NCBI RefSeq assembly: GCF_003122215.1
Contig: NZ_QEYD01000013.1
Coordinates: 62,001 to 126,000, forward strand
DNA length: 64,000 nt
Source: Pararhodobacter marinus
Lineage (GTDB): Bacteria; Pseudomonadota; Alphaproteobacteria; Rhodobacterales; Rhodobacteraceae
Reading direction: 5' to 3'
Positions 35,651 through 43,546 of this stretch are shown piece after piece. Made by a program: the position numbers and the translations under genes. The notes beneath the pieces were generated by a model that worked only from the letters and a program-made list of their open reading frames with translations, was not told where the DNA came from and made no database searches. Position 1 is the stretch's first letter; each line of letters begins with the position of its first letter.

Positions 35651-36502
35651 ATGACCCAGACAATTGCCATCACCGGCGCGACCGGCCAGCTTGGCCGCCT
35701 GACGATCGACGCCCTGAGATCCCGCGCCCCGGGCGCCACGCTGGTGGCTCTGGTCCGCGATAGCGCGAAGGCCGCCGATCTGGGCGTCGAGGCGCGGCCC
35801 TTCGATTACCACAAGCCCGCGACGCTGGCGCCCGCGCTGGCGGGGGTCGACGTGCTGGTGCTGATCTCGTCGAGCGATTTCAACGACCGGGCGGGCCAGC
35901 ATGCCAATGTCATCCGCGCGGCCGAGGCGGCGGGCGTGAGGCGCATCGTCTATACGTCGATCCTGAAGGGCGTCGCCTCGCCGATGATCCTGGCGCAGGA
36001 CCATATCGCCACCGAGGCGCTGCTGGCGGCCTCGCCGCTGACGGCGACCGTGGCGCGCAACGGCTGGTACACCGAGAATTACACCGGCACGCTTGCCGGG
36101 GCGCTGCAGGCGGGCGCGGTGGCCGGGGCCAATGCCTCGGGGAAAATCAGCCCGGCGGCTCGCGCCGATTATGCCGAGGCGCTCGCGGTCCTGGCCTCGG
36201 ACGACGCCCATGCCGGGAAGGTATACGAGCTGGCGGGCGACGAGGCTTTCACCATGCCCGACTTCGCCGCCGAGGTCTCGGCGCAGACGGGCAGGGACGT
36301 GCCCTATGCCGCGATGAGCAAGGAGGCCTATGCGCAGATGCTGGAGCAGGTGGGCCTGCCCGCCCCGGTCGCGCAGATCTTCGCCGATTCCGATGCCTGC
36401 GCGGCGGAAGGGGCGCTCTTCGACGACAGCAAGACGCTGTCGCGACTGATCGGGCGCCCGACCACGCCGCTGAAGGATGCGGTGGCGGCGGCGCTGCGCT
36501 AA
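35651..36502 (+). CDS. NAD(P)-binding quinone oxidoreductase (QorB/NmrA-like SDR)
   Basis: Atypical short-chain dehydrogenase of the NmrA/QorB type, 283 residues, starting MTQTIAITGATGQLGRLTID with the GATGxLG dinucleotide motif (residues 8-14). GVRRIVYTSILKGVASP and TATVARNGWYTENY match quinone oxidoreductase 2. I chose the ATG at 35651 with AGAGGA upstream. The divergent HxlR regulator and shared operator suggest a quinone or electrophile stress response. Confidence 0.9.
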   Translation: MTQTIAITGATGQLGRLTIDALRSRAPGATLVALVRDSAKAADLGVEARPFDYHKPATLAPALAGVDVLVLISSSDFNDRAGQHANVIRAAEAAGVRRIVYTSILKGVASPMILAQDHIATEALLAASPLTATVARNGWYTENYTGTLAGALQAGAVAGANASGKISPAARADYAEALAVLASDDAHAGKVYELAGDEAFTMPDFAAEVSAQTGRDVPYAAMSKEAYAQMLEQVGLPAPVAQIFADSDACAAEGALFDDSKTLSRLIGRPTTPLKDAVAAALR

Positions 36503-36629
36503 GCCAGTTGCGGGACCGGGAAACCGGCCCATCAGACGCGGCGTCGCTGGTATCCCGGCGGCGCCGTTTTCGGGCTTTTCTCGGCCCGCCGCTGCGTTAA
36601 ACTTTTCCCGACAAGAACAGGAGTTTCCG

Positions 36630-37046
36630 GTGACCACCGCCCAACAGACCGCCCGCGCAACGATCCAGGCCTATTACGACGCGTTCAACGCGGGGGATAC
36701 CGACGCGATGGGCGATTGCCTGCATGAGGACTTCGTCCACCACGTGAATGAGGGCGATGCACGCATGGGCAAGGCCGCCTTCGCCGAGTTCTGCGCGCAT
36801 ATGTCGGAAACCTACAAGGAACGTCTGACCGACATGGTCGTCTACGGATCGGATGACGGGACGCGCGGGGCGGCGGAATTCGTGGTGAACGGCACCTACC
36901 TGAAAACCGATCCCGGCCTGCCCGAAGCGCATGGCCAGACCTATGTCCTGCCGGCGGGCGGGTTCTTCAGCCTGAAGGACGGCAAGATCACCCGCGTGAC
37001 CACCTATTACAACCTGCAGGACTGGATCCGGCAGGTGAGCGCGTGA
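36630..37046 (+). CDS. SnoaL/NTF2-like ketosteroid isomerase-related protein
   Basis: Small NTF2-fold protein, 138 residues, with the pattern TIQAYYDAFNAGDTDAM, CLHEDFVHHVNEGDARMGK and GKITRVTTYYNLQDWIRQV typical of SnoaL-like proteins that bind small hydrophobic ligands or catalyse isomerisations. GTG start at 36630, with CAGGAG at 36618-36623 deciding it. Its stop overlaps the next gene's GTG, making an operon with a GNAT and a nitrilase-family gene. The exact reaction is unknown. Confidence 0.85.
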   Translation: MTTAQQTARATIQAYYDAFNAGDTDAMGDCLHEDFVHHVNEGDARMGKAAFAEFCAHMSETYKERLTDMVVYGSDDGTRGAAEFVVNGTYLKTDPGLPEAHGQTYVLPAGGFFSLKDGKITRVTTYYNLQDWIRQVSA

Positions 37047-37627
37047 AGGTCGAGGCGCTTTCGGGCGCCGATCTGGAAGCCGCGCTGGACCGCGTGGCCG
37101 AGCTGCGCATCCGGGTGTTCCGCGACTGGCCCTATCTCTATGACGGCGATCTGGCCTATGAGCGGCGCTATCTGGAGCCCTATCGCGACAATCCGCGCGC
37201 GGTCGTCGCGGGGGCGTTCGATGGCGACAGGCTGGTCGGCGCCGCGACGGGAATGCCGATGGAAGATCATGCCGACGAATTCGCGGGCGCTTTCGAAGGC
37301 ACCGGGCTGGATTTGTCAGACATCTTCTATTGCGCCGAGTCGGTGCTCTTGCCGGACTATCGCGGTCACGGGGTCGGACATCGCTTTTTTGACATCCGCG
37401 AGGCGAAAGCAGCCGAATTGGGCCGCCATCATGTCGTATTCTGCGGGGTGCAGCGGCCGGCGGACCATCCGGCCCGGCCTGCGGATTACCGCCCGCTCGA
37501 CGCGTTCTGGCGCAAACGCGGCTACCGGCCCTTGCCGGGCGTCGTGGCGCAATACCATTGGAAGGATATCGGCGAGGAGGGCGAAAGCGCCAAGCCGCTG
37601 CAATTCTGGATCCGGGAGCTGACATGA
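37043..37627 (+). CDS. GNAT family N-acetyltransferase
   Basis: Acetyl-CoA-dependent acyltransferase of the GNAT fold, 194 residues. The acetyl-CoA-binding motif A is SVLLPDYRGHGVGHRFFDIRE (the RGHGVG loop), preceded by strand VVAGAFDGDRLVGAATG. GTG start overlapping the previous stop; its own stop overlaps the next gene (ATGA). Three genes, SnoaL, GNAT and nitrilase-family hydrolase, are therefore translationally coupled and probably act on one substrate class, such as an amine or amide. Confidence 0.87.
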   Translation: MKVEALSGADLEAALDRVAELRIRVFRDWPYLYDGDLAYERRYLEPYRDNPRAVVAGAFDGDRLVGAATGMPMEDHADEFAGAFEGTGLDLSDIFYCAESVLLPDYRGHGVGHRFFDIREAKAAELGRHHVVFCGVQRPADHPARPADYRPLDAFWRKRGYRPLPGVVAQYHWKDIGEEGESAKPLQFWIRELT

Positions 37628-38535
37628 CCGATACCGACACCGATACCGTCACCATCGCCACGGCGGCCTATCCGCTGGACTGGTTCGACAGCTTCGCCGA
37701 TTTCGAAGCCAAGGCCGAACGCTGGGTCGGCGCGGCGGTCAGCGAAGGCGCCGAGCTTCTGGTCTTCCCGGAATACGGCGCGATGGAACTGGCCAGTCTC
37801 GGCGGCAAGGCGGTGGCGGCGGATCTGGAAGGGGCGCTGTCGGAAGTGGCGAAACACACGCCGGCGATGAACGAGACCTTCTCGAAACTCGCGGCCGAAC
37901 ACGGGGTCTATATCCTCGGGCCCTCGGGGCCGGTTTTTACCGGCAACCGGCCCGTCAACCGCGCGACGCTTCACGGGCCGCACGGGGTGGTCGGGCATCA
38001 GGACAAACAGATCATGACACGCTTCGAGCGCGAGGACTGGGATGTCGTGCCCGGCGACGAGGGGCTCAACATCTTCGAGACACCGCTGGGCCGGCTGGGC
38101 GTGGTGATCTGCTATGACAGCGAATTCCCGCTTCTGTCGCGCAAGCTGGCTGAAGAAGGGGTCGAGATCCTGCTCGCGCCGTCCTGTACCGAAACCTCGG
38201 CGGGCTATTGGCGGGTGCGTATCGGCTCGATGGCGCGGGCGCTGGAAAACCAGTGCGCGGTGGTCCATGCGCCGCTGGTGGGCACCGCCGACTGGTGCGC
38301 GGGATGCGAGGAAAACACCGGCGCGGCGGCGATCTACGGGCCGCCCGACCGCGACTGGCCGTCCGACGGCGTTCTGGCCAAGGGCACGCTGGATGCGCCC
38401 GGCTGGGTGGTCGGAACGGTGTCGCGCGGGCTTATCGCGAAGACCCGCGCGGATGGCGGCGTGCTGAACCTGCGGCACTGGGACGAGCAGGAAACGCGGC
38501 TTGCCAACGGAACCAAGGTGGTCGCCGCAAGTTAA
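37624..38535 (+). CDS. carbon-nitrogen hydrolase (nitrilase superfamily)
   Basis: Nitrilase-superfamily amidase, 303 residues, with the complete Glu-Lys-Cys triad: E50 in LLVFPEYGAM, K128 in VGHQDKQIM and C163 in VVICYDSEFP. RIGSMARALENQCAVVHAP is the usual oligomer/active-site helix. Relatives hydrolyse omega-amides or N-carbamoyl compounds; the substrate is not evident. The ATG overlaps the GNAT stop. The last gene of the cassette, it ends 76 bases before infA. Confidence 0.92.
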   Translation: MTDTDTDTVTIATAAYPLDWFDSFADFEAKAERWVGAAVSEGAELLVFPEYGAMELASLGGKAVAADLEGALSEVAKHTPAMNETFSKLAAEHGVYILGPSGPVFTGNRPVNRATLHGPHGVVGHQDKQIMTRFEREDWDVVPGDEGLNIFETPLGRLGVVICYDSEFPLLSRKLAEEGVEILLAPSCTETSAGYWRVRIGSMARALENQCAVVHAPLVGTADWCAGCEENTGAAAIYGPPDRDWPSDGVLAKGTLDAPGWVVGTVSRGLIAKTRADGGVLNLRHWDEQETRLANGTKVVAAS

Positions 38536-38611
38536 ACCTTGAAAATCCGCGAATGAAGGCGCATATGGCTCGCGCCCGCCTCGCGCGGGTTCATACCCAA
38601 TCGGAGAGACC

Positions 38612-38830
38612 ATGGCCAAGGAAGAACTGCTCGAATTTCCCGGCGTCGTGAAGGAACTCCTGCCGAACGCGACGTTCAAGGTCGAGCTGGACAACGGCCA
38701 TGTGATCATCGCGCATACGGCAGGCAAGATGCGGAAAAACCGCATCCGTGTCCTCGCAGGCGACCGGGTTCAGGTTGAAATGACCCCTTACGATCTGACC
38801 AAGGGCCGGATCAACTATCGCTTCAAGTGA
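38612..38830 (+). CDS. infA: translation initiation factor IF-1
   Basis: Essential 72-residue S1/OB-fold factor that binds the ribosomal A site during initiation. It begins [20 protein letters not shown] and ends [16 protein letters not shown], matching the family over its full length. The site GGAGA precedes the ATG. Its stop shares a base with the maf start. Confidence 0.98.
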   Translation: MAKEELLEFPGVVKELLPNATFKVELDNGHVIIAHTAGKMRKNRIRVLAGDRVQVEMTPYDLTKGRINYRFK

Positions 38831-39393
38831 TGAAGCTTGTCCTGGGTTCGGCCAGCCCTCGCCGGCTGGACCTGCTGGCGACGATCGGCGTCATTCCCGA
38901 CGCCGTTCGTCCCGCCGATATTGACGAAACCCCGCATCCGCGCGAGCTTCCGCGCCCCTATTGCGCCCGCATGGCGCGCGAGAAGGTGCAGGCGGTCAGC
39001 GCCTCGGACGACGAGATCGTCCTGTGCGGCGACACGACCGTCGCGCTGGGCCGCCGCATTCTGGGCAAGCCCGAAAGCGCGGCGGAAGCGGCCGAGTTCC
39101 TGACCACGATGGGCGGGCGGCGCCACACGGTGATCACCGCCGTGGCGGTGAAGCGCGGCGCGCAGGTCTGGGAGCGGGTTGTGGAAACCGCGGTGAAAAT
39201 GAAACGCCTGTCGGATGACGAACTGAACGGCTATCTCGCCTCGGGCGAATGGCAGGGCAAGGCCGGTGCCTATGGCATTCAGGGCCGCGCGGGCGCGTTC
39301 ATTCCGTGGATCCAGGGCTCGTTCAGCGCGGTCGTGGGCCTGCCGCTGGCCGAAACGGCGACACTTCTCAACGCAGCGGGGTACCGGATATGA
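38830..39393 (+). CDS. maf: Maf-like nucleoside triphosphate pyrophosphatase
   Basis: House-cleaning enzyme hydrolysing modified or non-canonical nucleotides (dTTP/UTP or m7GTP in studied members), 187 residues. The family start [15 protein letters not shown] and the motifs [37 protein letters not shown] and [19 protein letters not shown] are all present. It lies directly after infA (TGATG overlap) and its stop overlaps the RNase gene start (ATGA). Confidence 0.93.
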   Translation: MKLVLGSASPRRLDLLATIGVIPDAVRPADIDETPHPRELPRPYCARMAREKVQAVSASDDEIVLCGDTTVALGRRILGKPESAAEAAEFLTTMGGRRHTVITAVAVKRGAQVWERVVETAVKMKRLSDDELNGYLASGEWQGKAGAYGIQGRAGAFIPWIQGSFSAVVGLPLAETATLLNAAGYRI

Positions 39394-40421
39394 AGGGCTC
39401 GGTCATTGCGCTGGGACAGATCGAGGGCCGCGAAGTCGCGGCGCTGATCGAGGACGGCGTGCTGCAGGATCTGGCGCTGGAACAGGACGGTTTCGCCACC
39501 GGCGCCATCCTGCGCGGCATTGTCGGGCGGCCCGTGAAGGGGCTGGGCGGCGTGTTCGTCGACCTGCCTGACGGCCATAGCGGTTTCCTGCGCGCGCCCA
39601 AGGGCCTGCGCCCGGGCCAGCCGATCCTGGTGCAGGTCACCGGCGCGTCCGAGGACGGCAAGGCTTTGCCGCTGACCCTGCGGGTGCTGTTCAAGAGCCG
39701 CTACGCCATCGTCACGCCCGGCGCGCCGGGGCTCAATATCTCCCGCGCGATCCGGGACGAGGATACGCGCCGCGGACTGGCCGATCTGGCGAGCGAAGCG
39801 ATGACGGGCGCGGACGAAGAGCTGGGCCTCATCCTGCGCTCGGTCTGCGAGGATGCGGCCGAGGACGAGATTGCCGAGGACATCCTGTCGATGCGCGGCC
39901 TGGCCGAGGCCGTTCTGGGCGATATCGACGGCGCGCCCGAGCTGCTGGTCGACGCGCCGGGGCCGCACGAACTGGCCTGGCGCGACTGGGGCGATGTCGA
40001 CGAAGTCGATGACAGCCCCGAAGCGCTGGACCATCACGGCGTGCTCGACCAGCTTTCCGCGCTGTCGCGGCCCGAAGTGCGGCTCGATGGCGGCGCCTCG
40101 ATGTGGATCGAGGCAACCCGCGCCTTCGTCGCCGTCGACGTGAATACCGGCGCCGATACCTCGCCCGCGGCGGGGCTGAAAGCCTCGATCGCGGCGGCGC
40201 GCGACCTCCCGCGCCAGCTGCGACTGCGGGGGCTGGGCGGCATGGTGATCGTCGATTTCGCGCCCTGCCCGAAACGCGACCGGCATGTGCTGGAACAGGT
40301 GATCGGCAAGGCCTTCCGCGCCGATGCGGGCGAGGCGACCATGGCGGGCTGGACTCCGCTGGGCAATTACGAGCTGGCGCGCAAGCGCGACCGCGCGGCG
40401 CTGCCGGGATGGGTGGCATGA
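39390..40421 (+). CDS. short ribonuclease E/G family protein
   Basis: Ribonuclease of the RNase E/G family, 343 residues, much shorter than RNase E and somewhat shorter than RNase G. An S1-like segment is visible ([19 protein letters not shown]), and both catalytic aspartates are present, in [11 protein letters not shown] and in [12 protein letters not shown]. The CPxC zinc-link motif and all regions beyond it are missing, as in the short Rhodobacterales version encoded between maf and yacG. It may process specific RNAs as a monomer; role unproven. Confidence 0.88.
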   Translation: MKGSVIALGQIEGREVAALIEDGVLQDLALEQDGFATGAILRGIVGRPVKGLGGVFVDLPDGHSGFLRAPKGLRPGQPILVQVTGASEDGKALPLTLRVLFKSRYAIVTPGAPGLNISRAIRDEDTRRGLADLASEAMTGADEELGLILRSVCEDAAEDEIAEDILSMRGLAEAVLGDIDGAPELLVDAPGPHELAWRDWGDVDEVDDSPEALDHHGVLDQLSALSRPEVRLDGGASMWIEATRAFVAVDVNTGADTSPAAGLKASIAAARDLPRQLRLRGLGGMVIVDFAPCPKRDRHVLEQVIGKAFRADAGEATMAGWTPLGNYELARKRDRAALPGWVA

Positions 40422-40576
40422 GCGCGCGCTGTCCCCAATGCGGCAAGCCGATGGTGGAAGCGTACAAGCCCTTCTGCTCGAAGCGCTGCGCGGATGTGGA
40501 CCTGGCCCGCTGGCTGCGCGGGGATTACAAGATCCCGGTGGTCGAGGAAGAGCCGGACGACGACGAGGATCAGTAG
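40418..40576 (+). CDS. yacG: DNA gyrase inhibitor YacG
   Basis: Zinc-finger protein of 52 residues that inhibits gyrase in E. coli. Zn ligands are CPQC near the N-terminus and FCSKRC (four cysteines), followed by [16 protein letters not shown], the family signature, and an acidic tail. The ATG overlaps the RNase stop. It ends the infA-maf-rng-yacG run and is followed by the hairpin array. Confidence 0.95.
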   Translation: MSARCPQCGKPMVEAYKPFCSKRCADVDLARWLRGDYKIPVVEEEPDDDEDQ

Positions 40577-40579
40577 GGT

Positions 40580-40716
40580 GCGCGGGGGCTGGGCGCCCCC
40601 GGGTTTTTGACAAGAGGCGAGGGGGCTGGGCGCCCCCGGGTTCTTGACAAGAGGCGAGGGGGCTGGGCGCCCCCGGGTTTTTGACAAGAGGCGAGGGGGC
40701 TGCGCGCCCCCTCGCG
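40580..40716 (+). repeat. tandem 37-base hairpin/terminator repeats downstream of yacG
   Basis: Three contiguous 37-base units (40580-40616, 40617-40653, 40654-40690) differ at only a few positions, and a partial fourth starts at 40691. Each unit holds GGGGGC-TGGGC-GCCCCC, a 6-base stem, followed by GGGTTTTTG or GGGTTCTTG, so each is a small intrinsic terminator. The fourth forms a longer 10-base stem (40691-40715). Four terminators in a row is unusual; the array ends transcription from infA-yacG. It lies in a 310-base gene-free region. Confidence 0.85.
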
Positions 40717-40725
40717 CTCCCCGCG

Positions 40726-40783
40726 CCAAGGGGGGCTGTCTGCCCCCCTTGGATCCCCCCGAGGATATTTTTGGAACAAAGAC
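40726..40783. repeat. interspersed hairpin-plus-box repeat, copy 2
   Basis: An 11-base stem (CCAAGGGGGGC at 40726-40736 with GCCCCCCTTGG at 40742-40752) and TGTCT loop is followed by a box from CCCCCCGAGGATATTTTTGG into AACAAAGAC (40755-40783). Loop, stem core and box match copy 1 at 34075-34139. It continues the hairpin array after yacG up to about 100 bases before the kinase gene. Confidence 0.75.
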
Positions 40784-40886
40784 GAGCAGAGCACCCGGCG
40801 GGCGCGGTGTTCCGCCGGGTTGATCCCTGTCATGGTTTCGCAACTGCACAATGTCTCTTATCGTGCCGGCAGACCGGAGGGACAGG

Positions 40887-42686
40887 ATGCGCATACTCGT
40901 CTTCAACGCGGGCAGTTCGAGCCTGAAATTCGGTGTTTTCGACCGGGCGCGCGGCGCCGGGCACGAGACGCGGCAGGTGCTCAAGGGCGCGTTCGCGCGG
41001 TTCCGGGACGGGGCCTGTGAGGTCACGCTGACCGTGGACGGCAAGGCGCGGTCGGGGACGGCGCCGCATGGCGATCTGACCGCCGCCATCGCCGCCGTGC
41101 CCGCTTTGCTCGAGGCCGAGGGGATCGCCGGGATCGAGGCTGTCGGGCACCGCATCGCCCATGGCGGCGCCGAGTTCACCGCGCCCGCGCTTCTGGATGC
41201 CCAGACCCTTGCCCGGATCGAGCGGCTGACGCCTCTGGCGCCCCTGCATAACCCGGCCAATCTGCAGGCGGTGCGGGTGGCGCGGGACGTCTGGCCGGAC
41301 CTGCCGCAGGTCGGCGTTTTCGACACCGCGTTCCATCACACCAATCCGCCCTGCGTCACCACCTATGCCGTGCCGCAAAGCTGGCGCGAGGCGGGGCTCC
41401 GCCGGTATGGCTTTCATGGCACCTCGCATAAATACGTGGCCGAGAGGGCGGCGCAGGCTCTGGCCCGTCCCTTGTCCGAGCTGAAGATCATCTCGGTCCA
41501 TCTGGGCAACGGGGCTTCGGTCTGCGCGATCTCGCTGGGGCGAAGCTTCGAAAGCTCTATGGGCCTGACGCCGCTGGAAGGGCTGGTGATGGGCACGCGG
41601 TCGGGCGATGTCGATCCCGGCGCTTTCGGCTATCTGCAACGGCAGCTGGGGCTGGGAATCGAAGAGATCGAACAGGCGCTCAATCACGAGAGCGGGCTGA
41701 AAGGGCTGACCGGTTCGTCCGACATGCGCGATGTCGAGGATCGGGCGGCCGGGGGCGATGCGGCGGCGCAGCTGGCGATCAATCTCTACGCCCACCGGGT
41801 GCGGAAATATATCGGCAGCTACGCGGCGGGGATGGGCGGCGTGGATGCCGTGGTGTTCACCGGCGGGATCGGCGAGAACTCGCCCTCGATGCGGCGGCGG
41901 ATCTGCGACGGACTCGATTTCATGGAGCTGCGGCTGGATGTCGACCGCAACCAGTCGGTCGATCTGAGCGACCGCGCCGCGCCTCAGATCCAGGCCTATG
42001 GCGCGCGCGTGGCGGTGATCGTGACCGAAACCGCCGAGCAATTGCAGATCGCCCGTGAGGTTGCCGCGCATCTCGACCGGCCCGAGGCCGCGCCGCGGCC
42101 CATTCCGGTGGCGGTGTCGGGGCGGCATGTGCATCTGGCGCAGGCCGAGCTGGAGGCGCTGTTCGGGCCGGGCTACGCGCTGAGGGTGAAGGTGCCGTTG
42201 CGCCAGCCGGGAAACTGGGCGGCGGAAGAGCGGGTGACGCTGGAAGGTCCGAAAGGGCGGATCGAGCATGTGGCGATTCTGGGGCCGCTCAGGCCGCGCA
42301 CGCAGATCGAGGTCTCGCGCACCGACAGTTTCGCGCTGGGCATCGACGCGCCGGTGCGCGATTCGGGGCATCTGGACGGCACGCCGGTGGTGCGCATCAT
42401 CGGCCCGCATGGTGCGGTCGACACCGACGGGCTGATCGTCGCCGCACGGCATGTGCACATGAACCCCCGGGATGCCGAGGCGATGGGGCTTGAGGACGGG
42501 CAGAACGTCGCGGTGAAGATCGGGCAGGGGGAGCGCGCGCTGACCTTCGGGCAGGTGATGATCCGCGTCCAGCCCAAGGCCTTTACCGAGATGCATATCG
42601 ACACCGACGAGGCCAATGCCGCCGGGATCGGGCCGGGCTGCGAGGGCGAGGTGATCGAGCTTGAGGCGCATCTCGATGCGGGCTGA
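40887..42686 (+). CDS. acetate/propionate kinase fused to PduL-type phosphotransacylase
   Basis: A 599-residue fusion. Residues 1 to about 395 are a complete acetate kinase: FNAGSSSLKFGVF, GHRIAHGG, PLHNPANL, FDTAFHH, RYGFHGTSHKYV, HLGNGASV, MGTRSGDVDPG and FTGGIGENS. After a linker (about 395-410) the remainder is a PduL-family phosphate acyltransferase: VAVSGRHVHL, then KVPLRQPGNWAAEERV, IGPHGAVDTDGLIVAARHVHM with its zinc-binding HVH motifs, and TEMHIDTDEANAAG. One protein would convert acyl-CoA to acyl phosphate and then to the acid plus ATP, or the reverse. ATG at 40887 with GGAGGGACAGG upstream. Confidence 0.93.
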   Translation: MRILVFNAGSSSLKFGVFDRARGAGHETRQVLKGAFARFRDGACEVTLTVDGKARSGTAPHGDLTAAIAAVPALLEAEGIAGIEAVGHRIAHGGAEFTAPALLDAQTLARIERLTPLAPLHNPANLQAVRVARDVWPDLPQVGVFDTAFHHTNPPCVTTYAVPQSWREAGLRRYGFHGTSHKYVAERAAQALARPLSELKIISVHLGNGASVCAISLGRSFESSMGLTPLEGLVMGTRSGDVDPGAFGYLQRQLGLGIEEIEQALNHESGLKGLTGSSDMRDVEDRAAGGDAAAQLAINLYAHRVRKYIGSYAAGMGGVDAVVFTGGIGENSPSMRRRICDGLDFMELRLDVDRNQSVDLSDRAAPQIQAYGARVAVIVTETAEQLQIAREVAAHLDRPEAAPRPIPVAVSGRHVHLAQAELEALFGPGYALRVKVPLRQPGNWAAEERVTLEGPKGRIEHVAILGPLRPRTQIEVSRTDSFALGIDAPVRDSGHLDGTPVVRIIGPHGAVDTDGLIVAARHVHMNPRDAEAMGLEDGQNVAVKIGQGERALTFGQVMIRVQPKAFTEMHIDTDEANAAGIGPGCEGEVIELEAHLDAG

Positions 42687-42722
42687 GGCTTGCGGCGCGG
42701 CGCGCGGCGTGGAACAAAAGGG

Positions 42723-42861
42723 TGTTCTCAGGGCGGGGTGAAATTCCCCACCGGCGGTAAGCGGGTTTCCCGCAAGCCCGCGAGCGCCCTTCATGGTGAA
42801 GGGGTCAGCAGATCCGGTGCAATTCCGGGGCCGACGGTCACAGTCCGGATGGAAGAGAACC
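42723..42861 (+). ncRNA. FMN riboswitch (RFN element)
   Basis: The closing helix is GTTCTC (42724-42729) with GAGAAC (42855-42860). Between them are the conserved boxes AGGGCGGGGTGAAATTCCCC, ACCGGCGGTAA, then GGTCAGCAGATCCGGTG, AATTCCGGGGCCGACGGT and ACAGTCCGGATGGAAG, which match the RFN consensus closely. It sits 77 bases before ribH and should reduce lumazine synthase expression when FMN is plentiful. Confidence 0.97.
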
Positions 42862-42937
42862 ATGTCCCCGTTCCCGCGCAAAGCGGGGCGGGATGCATGG
42901 GATCGCCTTGGGTGACGTGTCACGAAAGGAGATACCC

Positions 42938-43378
42938 ATGACACACACCCGTTACGCCTTTGTCAAAGCCGGTTGGCACGCCGATATCGTCGATCGCGCG
43001 CTGGAAGGGTTCCTGCAGGTCATTCCGCAGGCGCAGGTCGACATCGTCGACGTGCCCGGCGCCTTCGAGATGCCGCTCATGGCGCGCGACCTGGCGGCAA
43101 GCGGGCGCTACGCCGCCGTGGCCTGCGCGGCCTTCGTGGTCGATGGCGGGATCTACCGGCACGATTTCGTCGCGCAGGCGGTGGTCAACGGCCTGATGCA
43201 GGCGGGAATGGAGACCGGGGTGCCCGTGCTGTCCGTCTCGCTGACGCCGCATCATTATCAGGAAACCGGGCATCACAACGCGATCTACCGCGAGCATTTC
43301 GTCCAGAAGGGGCGCGAGGCGGCCGAGGCGGCGCTGAAGATCGCCGCGGCGCGCTCGGGACTGAAGGCGGTGGCCTGA
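42938..43378 (+). CDS. ribH: 6,7-dimethyl-8-ribityllumazine synthase, RibH2 type
   Basis: Penultimate enzyme of riboflavin synthesis, 146 residues. It lacks the long N-terminus of the usual RibH and instead resembles the decameric RibH2 of Brucella and Mesorhizobium: AFVKAGWHADIVDRALEGF, VPGAFEMPLMARDLA, CAAFVVDGGIYRHDFVAQAV with the catalytic histidine, and SLTPHHYQE. ATG at 42938 with AAAGGAGA. It lies alone under an FMN riboswitch, as the RibH2 genes of Brucella do. Confidence 0.94.
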   Translation: MTHTRYAFVKAGWHADIVDRALEGFLQVIPQAQVDIVDVPGAFEMPLMARDLAASGRYAAVACAAFVVDGGIYRHDFVAQAVVNGLMQAGMETGVPVLSVSLTPHHYQETGHHNAIYREHFVQKGREAAEAALKIAAARSGLKAVA

Positions 43379-43409
43379 CCGGGCCTTGCCCCTGACGTGA
43401 AGTCGTGGA

Positions 43410-43446
43410 GCCGCCCGGTCGTGTCGCCGGGCGGTTTCCTTTTTCC
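43410..43446 (+). terminator. intrinsic terminator after ribH
   Basis: CCGCCCGG (43411-43418) pairs with CCGGGCGG (43427-43434) around an 8-base loop, followed by TTTCCTTTTT. Confidence 0.88.
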
Positions 43447-43546
43447 CGGGCAGGGCGGACCCAAGCGGGCGCGATTCGGGCGATGACACCGCCCGGGCGC
43501 GCGCTTACTCTGCGCGCCGAGCCATCATCAGGGACAGTTTCGCCAT

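Noticed and set aside
40580-40716. Tandem repeats as a possible CRISPR array
   Set aside because: The 37-base units abut directly with no unique spacers, each contains a terminator hairpin, and there are no cas genes nearby.
40830-42944. A 704-codon open frame on the minus strand across the kinase fusion and riboswitch
   Set aside because: It runs antisense through acetate kinase, PduL and into the FMN riboswitch, and its composition (His, Arg, Gln, Pro) is that of a shadow frame.
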